From NCBI GenBank assembly GCA_035235625.1, contig CP141149.1, positions 33,349,753-33,413,752 on the forward strand: DNA of 64,000 nt, given 5' to 3'. The position numbers and the translations under genes were made by a program. The notes beneath the pieces are model-generated. The model made no database searches, was not told the DNA's origin, and worked only from the letters and a program-made list of their open reading frames with translations. This DNA is from Saururus chinensis (Eukaryota; Streptophyta; Magnoliopsida; Piperales; Saururaceae). Of the stretch, positions 35,030 through 47,943 are shown piece by piece; position 1 is the stretch's first letter; each line of letters opens with the position of its first letter.

Positions 35030-35473
35030 AGTCTAAGTGAGTTTGCATGAACCTTTGTTTTGGATGAGTAGTTTGTTATCCCTTGTATATCCTTTATATA
35101 GATACTATAGATATCCACCATTGCTGTCAATATCCACCAACCATGCTAAAAGTGAGTTCATTAAAAGAGGGGATGATAAACTACTTATCCTTTTAATTCT
35201 TTTTTTACGTTTGAGTGAAAGGGAACTTTGTGATAACCTCCATAGTCAAAGAGGTTTGATAAAAATTGATGCACGGAACTAATAAAATTTGGAAGACTTT
35301 GTACCACCTTCTAGGTAGTACATTAATTTCTAAACAGCTTTGGCAATATACGGAGTCAACAAAAGCTGTACTGGTCAACTTAGTTACATTGAATTCTCTT
35401 TTATTCATTGATAAAATAACACATATAGAGAGTATTAATAAATAATTTATAAATAATTAGAGTTGTTTATCTT

Positions 35474-35620
<147 letters not shown>

Positions 35621-35639
35621 TTTTCAATAAACTTCGAAA

Positions 35640-36399
35640 TCACATATGCAAACACACTGAATGACTTAATCCTAACCTATTTTATCTAAATTCCAAAATT
35701 TCCTTCTTTTTACATGCCATATTTCTCCTCATTGTTCTTCTTCCTTCCCATCTTCCTACCTCCTCCACCATAGTTACTACCTCTTCACCATAGTTACTAC
35801 CTCTTATGATTTCCACTATCACCGTTATCACCGCCGCTTACTTGCACTCTCGCCTCTACGCCTCTCAAACATTGTTCTTCCCTCTTCTCGGTGGCCAGGA
35901 GGCTAGCCAATGATCCCAAAGGCTAGCCATGGTTAGGTTGTAACCAGCCGTTACTGCCAGTAGTGAAGCAAAGCTTGACCGTGGACAAATCTGGCCAAGC
36001 TAGGTCCGACAAGACCGTGACTAGCCTAACATGTTGCCAATGTGGCCAGCCATGGCGGCAAGTTCCCAGAAATGTACCTTTTTTATAAACATTCATGTTA
36101 ATGAGCATAAATATGTTGTTTCCAAAACATGTTTCATAAATTGTGCTTCTATAGAATGATCACTATCCTTCAGCACAATGTATGAAATTGCATGATTATA
36201 TTTTTTTAGGCGTTTATAACGCTACTAATAGGTGGTGCTGTTGACAAACGTTTCCAGTTGTTAATGCAACAATAACAATGGTATGGTCGGTGGCGGCAAC
36301 AAAATTTTAGCACTTCTCCAACACTTCTCCTGCATAGGTGGTCCTTCAGCGGTCGAGGTCTTCCGGTGGGTGGTGGCTGCGCAGCCCCGGAGCAAGTGA
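35640..36399. other. Intergenic DNA
   Basis: Low-complexity CTTCC- and CACC-rich stretches followed by GGCTAGCC words near 35900, which recall the palindromes of element A'. No gene was recognised. Confidence 0.35.
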
Positions 36400-36563
36400 C
36401 ATTTTTTGTATTTTATTTTGTATTTTTTATAATATTATTTAATTTTTAAAAATTTAGTCTTTTTCCCTCTTAACTCATGGGTTTAAGATAAACTCTAATT
36501 ACATACATACAATAAAAATTATAATTTTTTAAATATAACCAATAATGTTGGACTGAGGGAGTA
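36400..36563 (+). mobile_element. Partial Stowaway-like MITE
   Basis: The right end ATAATGTTGGACTGAGGGAGTA with TTTTTTAAATATAACCAATA before it matches the right part of the MITE family. The left CTCCCTCC end is not visible. It lies about 180 bases upstream of the transporter ATG. Confidence 0.5.
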
Positions 36564-36745
36564 CTTACATGTAATAAAAAAGGCTTTTTTATGACCCAGT
36601 CTATCTTTTATGTGTAATTGTTGCCCATTGTTTATTTCTTGGGAATTGTCAATTGCAAGGTTTTGGTTGGACTAATTAACTCGGCCCTCATTTCATCTTG
36701 GATAGTCTGACGCTCTCTGTGATCCAGTCTTAACCCGTAACAACA

Positions 36746-39700
36746 ATGGGATCTTTAGAAAGCCAAGAGCTGGTCTCAAAACTAGCGGCCCCTCCTCGAC
36801 CGGAAAACCCATGCGGCTCAGAAGGCGGCGAACGCCCCTGCCGTACTCCCATCCTTTTGCAGCCGGTCCAATGGTTGCGGATGCTGTGCAAGGAGCTCAG
36901 CGCGAGCTTCGTTCTGGGCGTGATGTTAGTGCACGGCTTCAATCAGGGATTCCTGGGGTCCTTCTTCAAGGTCGTCTCCGATTACTACTGGAAGGACGTC
37001 CAGAAGGTCCAGCCCTCGGCCGTGCAACTCTACGTTGGCTTCTACTACCTCCCATGGTTGCTCAAACCCCTCTGGGGTCTTCTCACCGATGTCTTCCCAA
37101 TCTACGGCTACAAGCGCAGGCCCTATTTTCTAATCGCAGGTGATGCCTGGTACATTCTCGATTCGAACTGCTTAATGTCGCGTTTATTTCGTAATCTAAA
37201 TTCATAATTTGTTAATCCATTTGGGACGATGTGTACTGAATAGGCGTTCTGGGGACAGTTTCGGCGCTGACCATATCGATACACGGGAAACTGCCGGTGG
37301 TGTTTGCAAACGTATGTCTGATCGGGGTGTCAGCTGGGGCGGCCATTGCGGAGGTAACGGTCGATGCGTGCGTCGCGAGGAACAGTATCGAGAAGCCGGC
37401 ACTGGCACCGGATATGCAGAGCTTGTGCGGGTTCAGCGGCGCGGTGGGGGCGTTGCTCGGATACTCCAGCAGCGGCGTGTTTGTTCATCAACTAGGGGCC
37501 CAAGTAAATTAATTATACATGTTCCGCATCGTCTTCTTCTTTTCAGGATTCGTCTTGCCCTCGCCCCCTCTTCCGATCCGCGGTCATACCTCTGCATTTG
37601 GAAAAAAAGGTTGATTTGACACTGGAAGTGGAATTTGATGCAGGGAGCGCTGGGACTTCTGGCTTTGCCGTCAGCGTTGCTGATCCCTCTAGGAGTGATG
37701 ATGCACGACCCGAGATCGCTGCACAACCCAAACAAGAAAAAGGTGAGCTCAATTTTTGTTCACATACGAAAAAGGTGAGGTCATGCTCGACGAGACCTTC
37801 TGCCAATTTACACTTTTTTTATGCGGAAACGGGTATTTTTTTATAGTATGGAATTTTTTTAAAGAAAAAACCTTCTATAGCTGTAGGTTACCATAGCTCT
37901 ACGAAGTCCATTATAGCTGTAGCTTACCATAGCCCTAAGAAGTCCATCATCTGGTCCATTTAAATGCAGCTCTATTGGACCTTTTTTTTTTTTGTGTGTA
38001 GAAAATAAAAATATTTCATAATACCTCCTTTTAATTTATTTTTGAGCTAAACTACCCTCCCTAATTTTACCTTCAATGCTATCAAAAGTCCTTCCCTTAA
38101 TAATAATATTTAGAGTTAATCTTTGGTTAAATAGTCAGTAGACAATGTTTGTATATGTCTATATTCATTAACAATTTGACCGTTGACATTTTGTCTCTAG
38201 ATAAAATTAATTTTTTGATAGACATAGCTATTATCCACAAACATAACATCTTAAGCAATTGGATAAAATTTGAAACGATTGAAAAAAACGTGAGAGGTGT
38301 TGACAACTTTAACTAAGTAGGGTAGTTAGGGTAGGGATATTTGGATTATGTAACTTAATATATAATAGTAGTTTAGACTTATATATGTTATATTATTTGT
38401 TTGTAATATTAATATTGAACAAATTAATTTATTTTGATAGGCCAAATAGAGTTATTAATGTGGGACATAAAGAATATATAATAATTAACTTTAAAAAAGA
38501 ACTTAAATATAATTTAAATTATAAAAGATTTAAGTATAAAAAAATAATGCTTAAGAATAGTTATACAAAAAAAATTATCCTTTATATAAGAATGCACTTT
38601 ATATTTAAAAATTAACTAGACCTCAGACAAAATGGTTGGATGAGGTCTTTGTCCATGGTCGTGCTAAAAAATTGTGAGACAAATGAATTAGCCTAGGCAC
38701 GACCATGGACACATCGGACATGGCTCGAACATCAGATAACGAACATCCATGACCAGCCCTAATAATGCCCCTCTTCTACTTTGACAGACGGATCCACCGC
38801 TCCCTCTCTCGTTTCCGTCGCCAATGCCTCCTTCCAAGTGTCCCTACCTCTTATCATCTTAGATCCTCTTTTCCACCTTCCTGGCACCCCCACTGCCCAT
38901 TGCACCTTCGTGTGCAACTTGACCAAGTCCTCGACTGTTAGAGCTAAGCTAACGCCTCCCTTTCCTCCTCCCGTTGCCAAGCTGCGTTGCGCCTCTCTCC
39001 TTGTCCCAAATCTACCTCCCTCTCCTCATCCCAAAACCTTTCTCCCACCTTCCCAGCACCCCCACCACAAGCCTCACTATCGTATGTAGCTCAGCCAATG
39101 CCCTAGCTCCAAGAGCTGAGCCACCATCCCTAATTAAATTGCCGCCCAACCCATCCATATCTGACTAGCTCAAGCTCCTCTTACTTAGTAATATTGATGT
39201 ACTGTTTCACCAATATTATTGAAGCTTACTTACAATATTAATTCATGTGAAATTTCTTAGTGTAAGAAAATTACTTTATATTTTATAATAATTTTATATT
39301 AGATTATTTGAAAATTGAATTAGACTTTTGTATATAATTTGGTCATACTTACTTAATATTATACATATATATCATCAGGCATCCACAATGCAAGAAAACC
39401 ATGATATTATATAACTTATAAATAATATATACTTCATCATAAAATATATTTGAATTCTACAAAATGATACACTATTAATGACCTCACCAACATGTCGGCT
39501 AGGGTATTGGTGACCACCAATGTCCTATTGATGCGTTAAAACCCATATCAATAGTTAATAGATTGTGGAAGCTCTTCTCACCGATGCTACCACCAACACA
39601 TTGGCCACACTATTTAGTGATCATATTAACATTGTCGCGTCACAACATGTGAATGTCGATATTGTTAATCTTCCTTGAGATAATGAAGCCAACATAGATG

Positions 39701-41863
39701 TATTGACAATCATGCCGATGATCAAGAAAAAGATGACAATTGGTTCACCTAACACTCATAACCCATAAACATGTTCTTTTCTTCACTTCAACTGTAAACC
39801 TTTCATGAAAATCATGATTTTAGTATCATTTAATCCTCATGAGTTAAAAATATCATCATTTATTCTAAGCATAACATATTTTTTAGAAAATAACCATAAC
39901 ATATTTTTGAACACATCAACAAAGGCATACAAATCAAATCATCCATGTAAACTATTAAACATTAACAAAGTTAACAATCTAACCTTTTCCACTCAACTAA
40001 AAACACAAGGTCCCCAAGATCTAATACTTTATTTGTCTCTTTTTTATTTTGACGTTTCTTAAATCTCTTATTTTGACGCAAAGTGAGAATCCAAAAAGAA
40101 TAGGATCATACGGCGTAAAAAGTATTTATAAGAGGGTAAAGTTACTAAATTTTGGTGCATAACTACATAAATAACTGCAAATAACCGTTTCTTATGGCAA
40201 ATTCAAACTTGTTGATATATCTGTAATATTTAATAAACATATTGGTGGTTCTACCAATGAATTCAACATAACTACCAATATCAATGCCGACATGTCGTCT
40301 CTTATCGATAGTAAAATCTATTTTTAACTGATGCAAGTACTGACATGTCGATACATGTCCATAAAAGTATTAAAGTTTTCATCGATATGAACATTAATGT
40401 GTTGATAAGTGCAAATACAGACTTCTTTGTTCCAATAACACAATACATTCTTAGAAATGATTTTTTTTTATATTTTTAATCTTATCACTACTGCTACATT
40501 ATTAAGTTTGAACTCATTATTATTACCTTCATCGACGTATTTACTAACACATCGGTATCGATGTTAATAACATAAAAAATAATATAAATAAATAACAAAA
40601 AATTGGCCACCCTAACATATAAAATACCTTATAAACCATGGGTGTCACAACTCCTAACCCATGTTAGGAGATCCGTTGCTCAAGTTGTTCAACGAAGAAG
40701 GGAAAGAGGAAGAATGAGGCTTTTTACAAAAAGAAGGAAAATCTCTTAAGAATGAGTATTTTGGTCCATACAAAGATAATGTGTAATATTTTGAAAAAAA
40801 TCCATATGATGACAAAATACCTCATCTCCATCCAAACTAATGTGTAAATCACCCTCTTCATAATTTAAATTATGAAGATTCTTAGTCAGTAGGTGAGGTC
40901 TCTCGTGACTCCTCTATCAATAGACACCTTTCACCAACTCCCATTGCAGGTAGTATTTCTCAAAAACCAGTTGCATGATATTTTTTTTCTTTCTAATTTA
41001 AGCATGGAATGGGAGTTCATGATGCACGGCAGGCGTTAGATACGGTGGGTGGCGCATTGGCCGAAATGGGGCGGACAATCAAGTGCCCCGAGGTGTGGAA
41101 GCCCTCCCTCTTCATGTTCCTTTCCATCTCCCTCAGCCTCAGCACCCACGAGGGCCAATTCTACTGGTACACCGACCCTAAGGCCGGGCCCGCCTTCTCC
41201 CAGGTCAGGCCTCTCTTGGAACCTACAATTTTAATTATATCTGAATGCGGAACGCTGAATCCAGAATTGCAGGAATTCGTGGGGATGATATACGCCATAG
41301 GTGCAATGGCTTCCATCGTGGGCGTGCTCGTCTACCAAAAGGCCCTCAAGCAGTATCCTTTTCGGAGCCTGCTCATGATGGCGCAGCTGCTGTATGCCTT
41401 GTCGGGCACGCTGGACCTCGCCTTCGTCCTCCGCTGGAACCTCAAGCTAGGACTGCCTGACTACGCGTTCGTGGTTCTCGAAGAGAGCGTCTCCCGGATC
41501 GTTGGCAAGATCAGGTGGATGCCCATGCACGTCCTCAGTGCCAAGCTCTGCCCTCTGGGCATCGAGGGCACCTTCTTTGCCCTCCTCATGTGCATCGATA
41601 GCTTCGGGTCTCTCACCTCCAAGTGGAGTGGGGGTCTCCTACTCCACCTGCTGCACGTTACTAGAACCAACTTCGCCAGCCTCTGGCTGGCCGTCCTCAT
41701 CAGAAATCTCCTGAGATTGGGGACCTTGGCCTTCATCTTCCTCGTGCCTCCCGCCGACCCAGCCGACTCCTTGCTTCCCTCCCACATGTCGACCAAGTGT
41801 TCGCCGGTCGATAGGGCCGAAGAGAGTGTTCAGCTTGTGACCAGGAATGACGCTCATAAATAG
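36746..41863 (+). CDS. Probable folate-biopterin transporter (BT1 family)
   Basis: Five exons, 36746-37139, 37244-37503, 37644-37742, 41003-41203 and 41273-41863, join in phase to 514 residues, normal for plant FBT proteins. About 12 hydrophobic segments are visible, starting with FVLGVMLVHGFNQGFLGSFF. Family hallmarks include YLPWLLKPLWGLLTDVFPI, YKRRPYFLIAG, SAGAAIAEVTVDACVARNS, QSLCGFSGAVGALLGY and SLSLSTHEGQFYWYTD. All junctions are GT-AG. Members move folates or pterins across membranes; one Arabidopsis member is a plastid carrier, others are unassigned. No transit peptide is evident, so the membrane is uncertain. Intron 3 is 3.26 kb and holds repeats and an LTR fragment; the other introns are about 70-140 bases. 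Part of the last exon is duplicated downstream. Confidence 0.92.
37876..37947. repeat. 36-bp tandem duplication in transporter intron 3
   Basis: Two units beginning TATAGCTGTAGGTTACCATA and TATAGCTGTAGCTTACCATA, each ending AAGTCCAT, lie directly head to tail with a few differences. Confidence 0.8.
39450..40649 (-). mobile_element. LTR fragment in transporter intron 3
   Basis: Ends on the right with GGGTGTCACA. Shares in the same order with element E: runs of CATCGA/TCGATG and ACCAACA words, a segment TTAACAA(A)GTTA(A)CAATCT, and AGTATTTATAAGAGGG (near 40120), the counterpart of AGGTATTTATAAGAAAGTC (near 46350). It is therefore a diverged relative of E, in the same orientation. The left end was not found and there is no coding sequence. 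Old, and tolerated within an intron. Confidence 0.45.
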
Positions 41864-42500
41864 CTTTTTCTTGAGATAAACAATGTTAATGAAAAAATCT
41901 GATCACATATAAACCCCTGGTTCGGGAGAAATTTTGTTGGCGGTGTATTCTACTACTCAAGAGACGACCCATCAACTTATAATAACCGTGTTGTGTCACA
42001 CACGGATCATTTGGTGAGCTGTAAAACACACGGCGTAGATAGTGTGGGACGCACACCTAAAACACTCCCTTAATCCTAACTTTTCACACATCTATCTATA
42101 TGGAGCATAAAAAAGTTGATAAGTACTTTGCTTGTACACTTACAGGCCATTTGGGCAGGCAAATGGGCCTCTTGCCTCAGTACGTGAGTTTCACATCTTA
42201 CGGGGGCTTGGTGCCGGTCACCGTCACACGGCATCTTTTTGCTGCACATCAAATTATCCTCTAGTTGTCGCCTCACTTGTCAGTGCTCTGTAGGTGTCAT
42301 GCATTATTATCCCATGGCCATCACAAAGCTAGGATGCTTTAGAGTTCAGTCAGAACACCAATAGAAAACGTCCCATGAATTTGCTGAAGAAAGTGCTGGT
42401 CCTCCTGCCTTATTCTCATTTCTCACGTATAATCCACACACGTGAGTGAAGTGGAACTGCAAGGGTGCCATCAGATTATTGAAAACAACATCCTACCCTT
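41185..42500 (+). repeat. Source copy of a segmental duplication (transporter 3' end and flank)
   Basis: From the last bases of transporter exon 4, through intron 4, exon 5 and about 630 bases past the stop, this segment is repeated in direct orientation at 43170-44482. The duplication covers coding and noncoding DNA alike, so it arose at DNA level, not by retrocopying. Confidence 0.85.
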
Positions 42501-42849
42501 CTTTGGAATCATTTTTAGTATTTCTATTTGTAATGAATTTAGCGTAAGTTATATATAAGAGTCATTAATATTTAAGAGAAGGAAAAAAAACCCACCTTGA
42601 CTACTTAAGCAAAGATAGTAATATTCTTACAACAAAAATTCACACATGTGTTTAATTGGATTGAATAAAATCACACAAAATTCCCTTGGGCCCATGTATC
42701 TAATCCAATCAAAGCACGTACAAAGATAAAACTATCATTTTTTTCATTTTAAGGGCATTGAGCATATATTAGAAATCACTTTCTAAAGCCTGACTTTTAT
42801 ATTCCAAAGTGTAAAGATAAAACTATCATCAATTAATTGTTATTTTATA

Positions 42850-43048
42850 TGCTTCATCTGTCCTAAATTAATAGTTTAATTTAACAAAAAAAATTATTTT
42901 TTATTAATAACTTTATTTTGTTAAATTTAAATTATTTATAAATTTATTTTCTCTTCTCTTTTACGTAAGTTTTATTATTAAATAAAAAATATTATTATTT
43001 TAAATATAGTTATTAATATAAAAAAAAGGATCATATAGAACCGAAGAA
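42850..43048 (+). mobile_element. Stowaway-like MITE between the duplicated segments
   Basis: Left end TTCATCTGTCCTAAATTAATAG, a core AACTTTATTTTGTTAAATTT and a right part TTTTAAATATAGTTATTAATA match the MITE family of 21880 and 53957. Terminal bases are worn. Confidence 0.55.
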
Positions 43049-43169
43049 ATATAAAAGGATCATATATTTACACTCGCCTCATTATTAGTATTATTAATAA
43101 AAAGCATAAAAAACTCTTCCCTAAACTTAATTTCCATTCAAGTAGCCCACCTACATCATCAATAAGCTA

Positions 43170-43830
43170 GGCTTCTCCCAGGTGAGGCATATCTTAAGGC
43201 ATATCTTAAATCTACAGTTTTATAGCTGAATACGGAGCGCTGAATCCGGAATTGCGGAATTCGTGGGGATGATATATGCCATCGGTGCAATGGGGACGTG
43301 CTTGTCTAGTTGTCTACGAAAAGGCCCCCAAGCAGCATCTTTTCGGAGACTGCTCCTGATGGCGCAGCGCTGCTGTACGTCGCGTCCGGCACGTTGGACC
43401 TCGCCTTCGTCCTCCGCTGGAACCTCAAGCTAGGACTGCCAGATCACGCGTTCGTGGTGCTGGAAGAGGGCTGCTCCCGGATCGTTGGCAAGATCAGGTG
43501 GATGGATGCCCATGCACGTCCTCAGAGCCAAGCTCTGCCCTCTAGGCATCGAGGGTCCTCATGTGCATCGATAGGCTCGGATCGCTCACCTCCAAGTTGG
43601 GTGGGGGCCTCCTTCTCCACCTGCTCCAAGTTACCAGAACCAACTTTGCCAGCCTCTGGCTGGCCGTCCTCATCAGAAATCTCCTGAGGTTGGGGACCTT
43701 GGCCTTCATCTTCCTCGTGCCCCCCCGCCGACCCATCCGTCTCCTTGCTTGCTTCCCACCTGTTGACCAAGTGCCGGTCGATAGGGAGGAGGAGAGTCTT
43801 CAGCTTGTGACCAAGAATGACGCTCATTAA
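43170..43830 (+). pseudogene. Truncated duplicate of the folate-biopterin transporter last exon
   Basis: Closely matches 41185-41863 but lacks exons 1 to 4 and is broken. The acceptor before the exon has changed from GCAGGAATTC to GCGGAATTC. Part of the MASIVGVLVYQ segment is lost. A four-base GGAT insertion follows IVGKIRW, and about 14 bases are missing after the GIEG codons, removing TFFAL. Intact stretches such as LDLAFVLRWNLKLGLP and NFASLWLAVLIRNLLRLG remain in different frames. Its 3' flank is also duplicated to about 44482. No promoter or start is supplied, so it is a pseudogene. Confidence 0.9.
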
Positions 43831-44482
43831 TTGCTTTTTCTTCAGATAAACAATGTTAATGAAAAAGGCTGATCACATATAAACCCTGGTTCTGGAGAAA
43901 TTTTGTGGGCGGTGTATTTTACAAGGGACTCTACTGATGGGTCGTTTGGTGAGTGTAGAATATACACTGTCAACATGTGTGCAGGCACATTAAAACTTTC
44001 TTCTAGCTAGCTTTTCACACATCTGTCCCTAGTGACTACTGAGCATGAAAAAGTTGGTGCGTGCTTTGCCAGTACACACTTACAAGGCCATTTGGGCTGG
44101 CAAGTGGGCTTCGTACGTGCGTTTCACGTCTTACGGGGACAGGTCAGGATCTTCATTCCGTGGAGGAGCCCAACGACCGATCGGGCTGAGGCAGGGGTTT
44201 GGTGCCGGTCACCGTCGCACGTCATCTTTTTTTACGCTGAAGAGGCTGCACATCAAACTATCCTCTAAATGTCGCCTAATATGTCAGTGCTCTATAGGTG
44301 TCATGCATTCTTAAATGGCCGTCACAAAGCTAGGATGCTTTAGAGTTTAGTCAGAACACACCAATGGGGAAAACGTCCCATGAATTTTCCGAAGAAAATG
44401 CTGGCTCTCCTGCAGTTTTCTCCCGAGTGAAGTGGATCTGCCAGGATGGCATTAGATTATTAAAAAAAAATCTTACCCCTAT

Positions 44483-44894
44483 ACTGAGGTATTTTTTATG
44501 TTTTTATAAACAATAAGCCTAGCACATGGGAGTTATTAATATTTAAGATCAACATGCATATACTAGGGTATATTAGCATCACTAACACTGACATTAACTT
44601 ATATTTTAGCATGTGCAACCTGGATGAAGGGACTCCCATGCTCATCTTATGCTAGGTTTATTATTAGTGGGAATGTGCAAATGCTTCCTCCTTCCCATTT
44701 TTCTTTTAATAGGGCTCAACCTCATATACCCTACTCGGCCACCCCTAGTGCTTTCCTTGGCCTCTCAACGCACTTTGTCTTCTACCAGATAGACATGCTC
44801 ACGGGCCTCATAGCACATCGATAGAGCAGGATGTGGAAAATAAACCTTCACATCCCTTGTGCTTTGTAGGAGGTAAAGCAGGGTAGGGGGCCCA
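44483..44894. other. Intergenic DNA
   Basis: No gene, RNA or repeat was recognised on either strand. A short stretch beginning TGTAACATCTC at 44896 resembles an LTR start and may belong to the element that follows. Confidence 0.35.
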
Positions 44895-46782
44895 TGTAAC
44901 ATCTCAAATTTTGGATAATTTACCTTTTATTTTAAGTATGCTACCCTATTTAACTATTTATAACTGTCTTGTATTATGCTTTTTGGTATATAGAGGAATT
45001 AAACTTTGTTATCTAATACCAAGTTGTCACACCCTGAATTTTTTTAAATTTATTTTTTAAATAAAATTTAATAAAAATAAAAAATTTATAAATTTATTTA
45101 TCAAACCTTCAAAAAAAATGTCGTTCCAAGGTGTGATTGACTCATTTTTGAATATAAAGATAATCAACCATCATATATATAGAGAGAGAAATTACTACCA
45201 AATTTCACAAGGTCTTGCCCGTGTACATACCAGTCAGGATCATACACACAACTATAAGTAATCGGCACTCTTGTGCCTATGTCTTATGAAATATATATAT
45301 CACTAAAAATCACTAATATGTTCATAGAATATATCCTACATAGATATAAGATTTTCATGTTATTCCTTCGTACAAGTGTCTTATCCACTATTCCTCTGAA
45401 GAACCTACATCAACAACGAATGATGAGTATATAAATATACCTAGTGGAATGGCTAAAAAAGAACTATAACACTCCAAGAATCACGTCTTAAATACATTCA
45501 AATAAGACATCTTAGTACAAAATCAACATCAAGTGTATAATCATTAGAAGCATCATAAATAAGCATTTATCGTCAATCTTTTCTCAATATAGCATGACTA
45601 CTACTCGGAAGTCTCTAACTTTTTTAAGTGAGAGTCGTAGGTTCTCTATAACATGTATTCATAGTCCCGAAATATAATCTTGTTTCACAAGACTATGAAC
45701 TACTTACAATATGACTTCAGATACTATTGAGTCTACCTGCCTCGCTCACATTATGAAGCTAAGGCCCATTAGAGCTTACATACCCAAGTGGTTGAAAGAG
45801 GAGAATCATTCACATCGACATCCTCATCAACACATGGACATCACTATCGATGACCACCTATAAGTTATCGTTGTAATCATTGGTTCACTGGCATTGTTTC
45901 AACATTGTCTTCGTTCTGCATTAGTAGCGTCATCGACATGTTGATGACTCCATCGATAAATAGAAGTTGCAGAACTTTTCTATAACCATTGAAATAACTT
46001 CTTTTTTTATGAAATCTAACCATATAATTTATTAGATTCATTGATCGATTATCATATAAGAAGATACTCAAACACAAGTTATTCATACAAAATTACCAAC
46101 ATAAAAAATAACATAGCATCACATACAACCATAATTAAATTTCATCTGTAGCATACTTGATGCTTTATCAATGTTTACCAAGCATGCTTGTCTTGTCTTA
46201 ATATTATAGTTTAAAGTTAGCAATCTGACTTTTGAATTAGAACTACGAAGAGATATCCACAAATTCGTTTCCGCTTCCTTGATACGCCATATACCATCGC
46301 TCTCTTGTAAAGTCAGAGAGTATCTACCATTTAATTCAAAGATTCGTCAAAGGTATTTATAAGAAAGTCTAGGAACCGAATTTTGGTTTGTAACCAAATA
46401 TAAAAACCATCGGAAATTGCTTTATTGACAACTTTGCAACTGTTAGCAAATCAGTTCCTATGCCAATGATCCTTCGAACCTTACCGACAGTGAATTACAA
46501 TTTCATCGACGAGTCCATCGATTGTCAAATATCACCAACAGATACATTATTGTTCAATTGGTAAGTTCATTGACACATCGAATGTCCCAACAGTAAAAAT
46601 ATTGTTTCACCGACTAGTTCATCGATGTGTCGAAGGTTAACCAACAGAACTTTGACCTTCAAAATACATCATAATTTATTTATTTCTTGACTTATAATCA
46701 TTATTATTTTCTTAAATAATTTATTCTATGATATTATATTTAAAAAGGCTTGTAAATCCCTTTCGAAAACTACAAGTGTTAC
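44895..46782 (-). mobile_element. LTR element E with primer-binding site
   Basis: The LTR runs from TGTCACACCCTG at 45025 to GTGTTACA at 46782. On the minus strand its end is followed two or three bases later by TGGTATTAGATAAC (45009-45022), close to the primer-binding site TGGTATCAGAGC complementary to initiator methionine tRNA. About 130 bases of possible internal region remain before the resemblance ends. A near-3' motif GGTATATTTATATACTC lies near 45430. No gag or pol protein is visible and no target duplication was found, so the element is a broken remnant. Confidence 0.55.
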
Positions 46783-47389
46783 ATAGTGTGTCAACAAGAT
46801 GCCTAGTACCCCATTCTAACACTTAGGATTGCTTTGCAATAGTTGCATTCAGCTTTTACTCTAGGTTCATTAGGAGAATCCACCTTAATTTCCTTCATGT
46901 GGTTCCACACCATGGAATTTTGCCATTTTTTACTTTCCCTAATTGTCAAAAGCATTGGTAAAAGTCATTCATAATCAACTTCATTGGCAGATTCTAGAAT
47001 ACCTGATTTGGAAAAATTAGAGAAGGCTTGTCTTTAGTGTAGGAGGGGAGGAAGAGACATTGTAGTGGGAGTGAAACGTCATTTTCTAAAATAAATAAAT
47101 AATAAAAAATTAAGAGGAGAATGTAGACACAAATTAAAATGTAAAATAAAATTACTTAGTATAAACTTTAAATTATAAAATAAAAATTACTTACTTTATG
47201 TTTGTTGCTTGATTTGATCTTGCCCACTTTAGACTTTTAATAAAAATGAAAAGGACGAGAGTTGAGACTTGAGTGTAAGAGGATGTTCTTGTTCTTAGGA
47301 CTTGAGAGCTTATTTTTGAATTTTAGTTAAAAATTAAATAGATTCAGCATTTAAGAATATGGAGGAGAGAGTTGGATAGTAGACTAAGG
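46783..47389. other. Intergenic DNA
   Basis: AT-rich with short open frames only. Nothing recognisable. Confidence 0.35.
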
Positions 47390-47943
47390 GGTTGCTTGTG
47401 TACTGAATTTTTGTAAGATTCAGTTGATTCAGCCTCAATTCAGGCACGGATTATTAGAATCATGTTTATCTATAGAAGCTGGTAAGAACTAAAAATTTAG
47501 CCTTGAAGTTGATTCAAGTCATTTCAAGCCTAAATCGGCTTGAATCATCGAATCACCTCACGAGGTGATTCTGTTTCCTAGCCCCCGTTTTGAAAATTAC
47601 AAATTCTATTATTTTTCAACGTTATCTCTTATATAAATTTAAGCCTCAAGAAACGTGTCATATAGGTAGGGCCTACTTTAAAACTTCAAAATTACCTACC
47701 CCTGTGGGATCTTGTTTGATAGAGCTCGAATTAGAAGCGTAATAGTACCTTTGAACGTGCATATCCAAGTTCAGGAGAGAGAGTTATATTAGTTTAAAGT
47801 TTTAAAATTAGGTTTGATGCGACATCTGAATTTGATTTAACAAATTTCATTACCAAACGTAATTAACATTCTGCGGTAAATTTTTAGAATTAATTCTAAA
47901 ATATTCTAATTCTGTTTCTAAAAAATTAAACACCCAGATAGCC
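47390..47943 (+). repeat. Repeat of about 550 bp, left partner of the copy at 53450
   Basis: From GGGTTGCTTGTGTACTGAAT to CACCCAGATAGCC. Shares in order with 53450-53936: TTTTTGTAAGATT, GAGGTGATT, TTTGAGCCTCAAGAA-like, AGAGTTATATTAGTTTAAAG, TTTTAAAATTAGGTTTGATG and CATTACCAAACGTAATT. The outer ends GGNTNNCTGGGTGT and its inverse suggest short inverted repeats of a PIF/Harbinger- or hAT-like MITE. The superfamily is uncertain. Confidence 0.65.

Noticed and set aside
36811-37143. 110-codon Arg-rich frame overlapping transporter exon 1
   Set aside because: Shadow of the GC-rich true exon in another frame.
41461-41857. Minus-strand frames across transporter exon 5
   Set aside because: Antisense shadows; the plus strand carries the conserved membrane protein.
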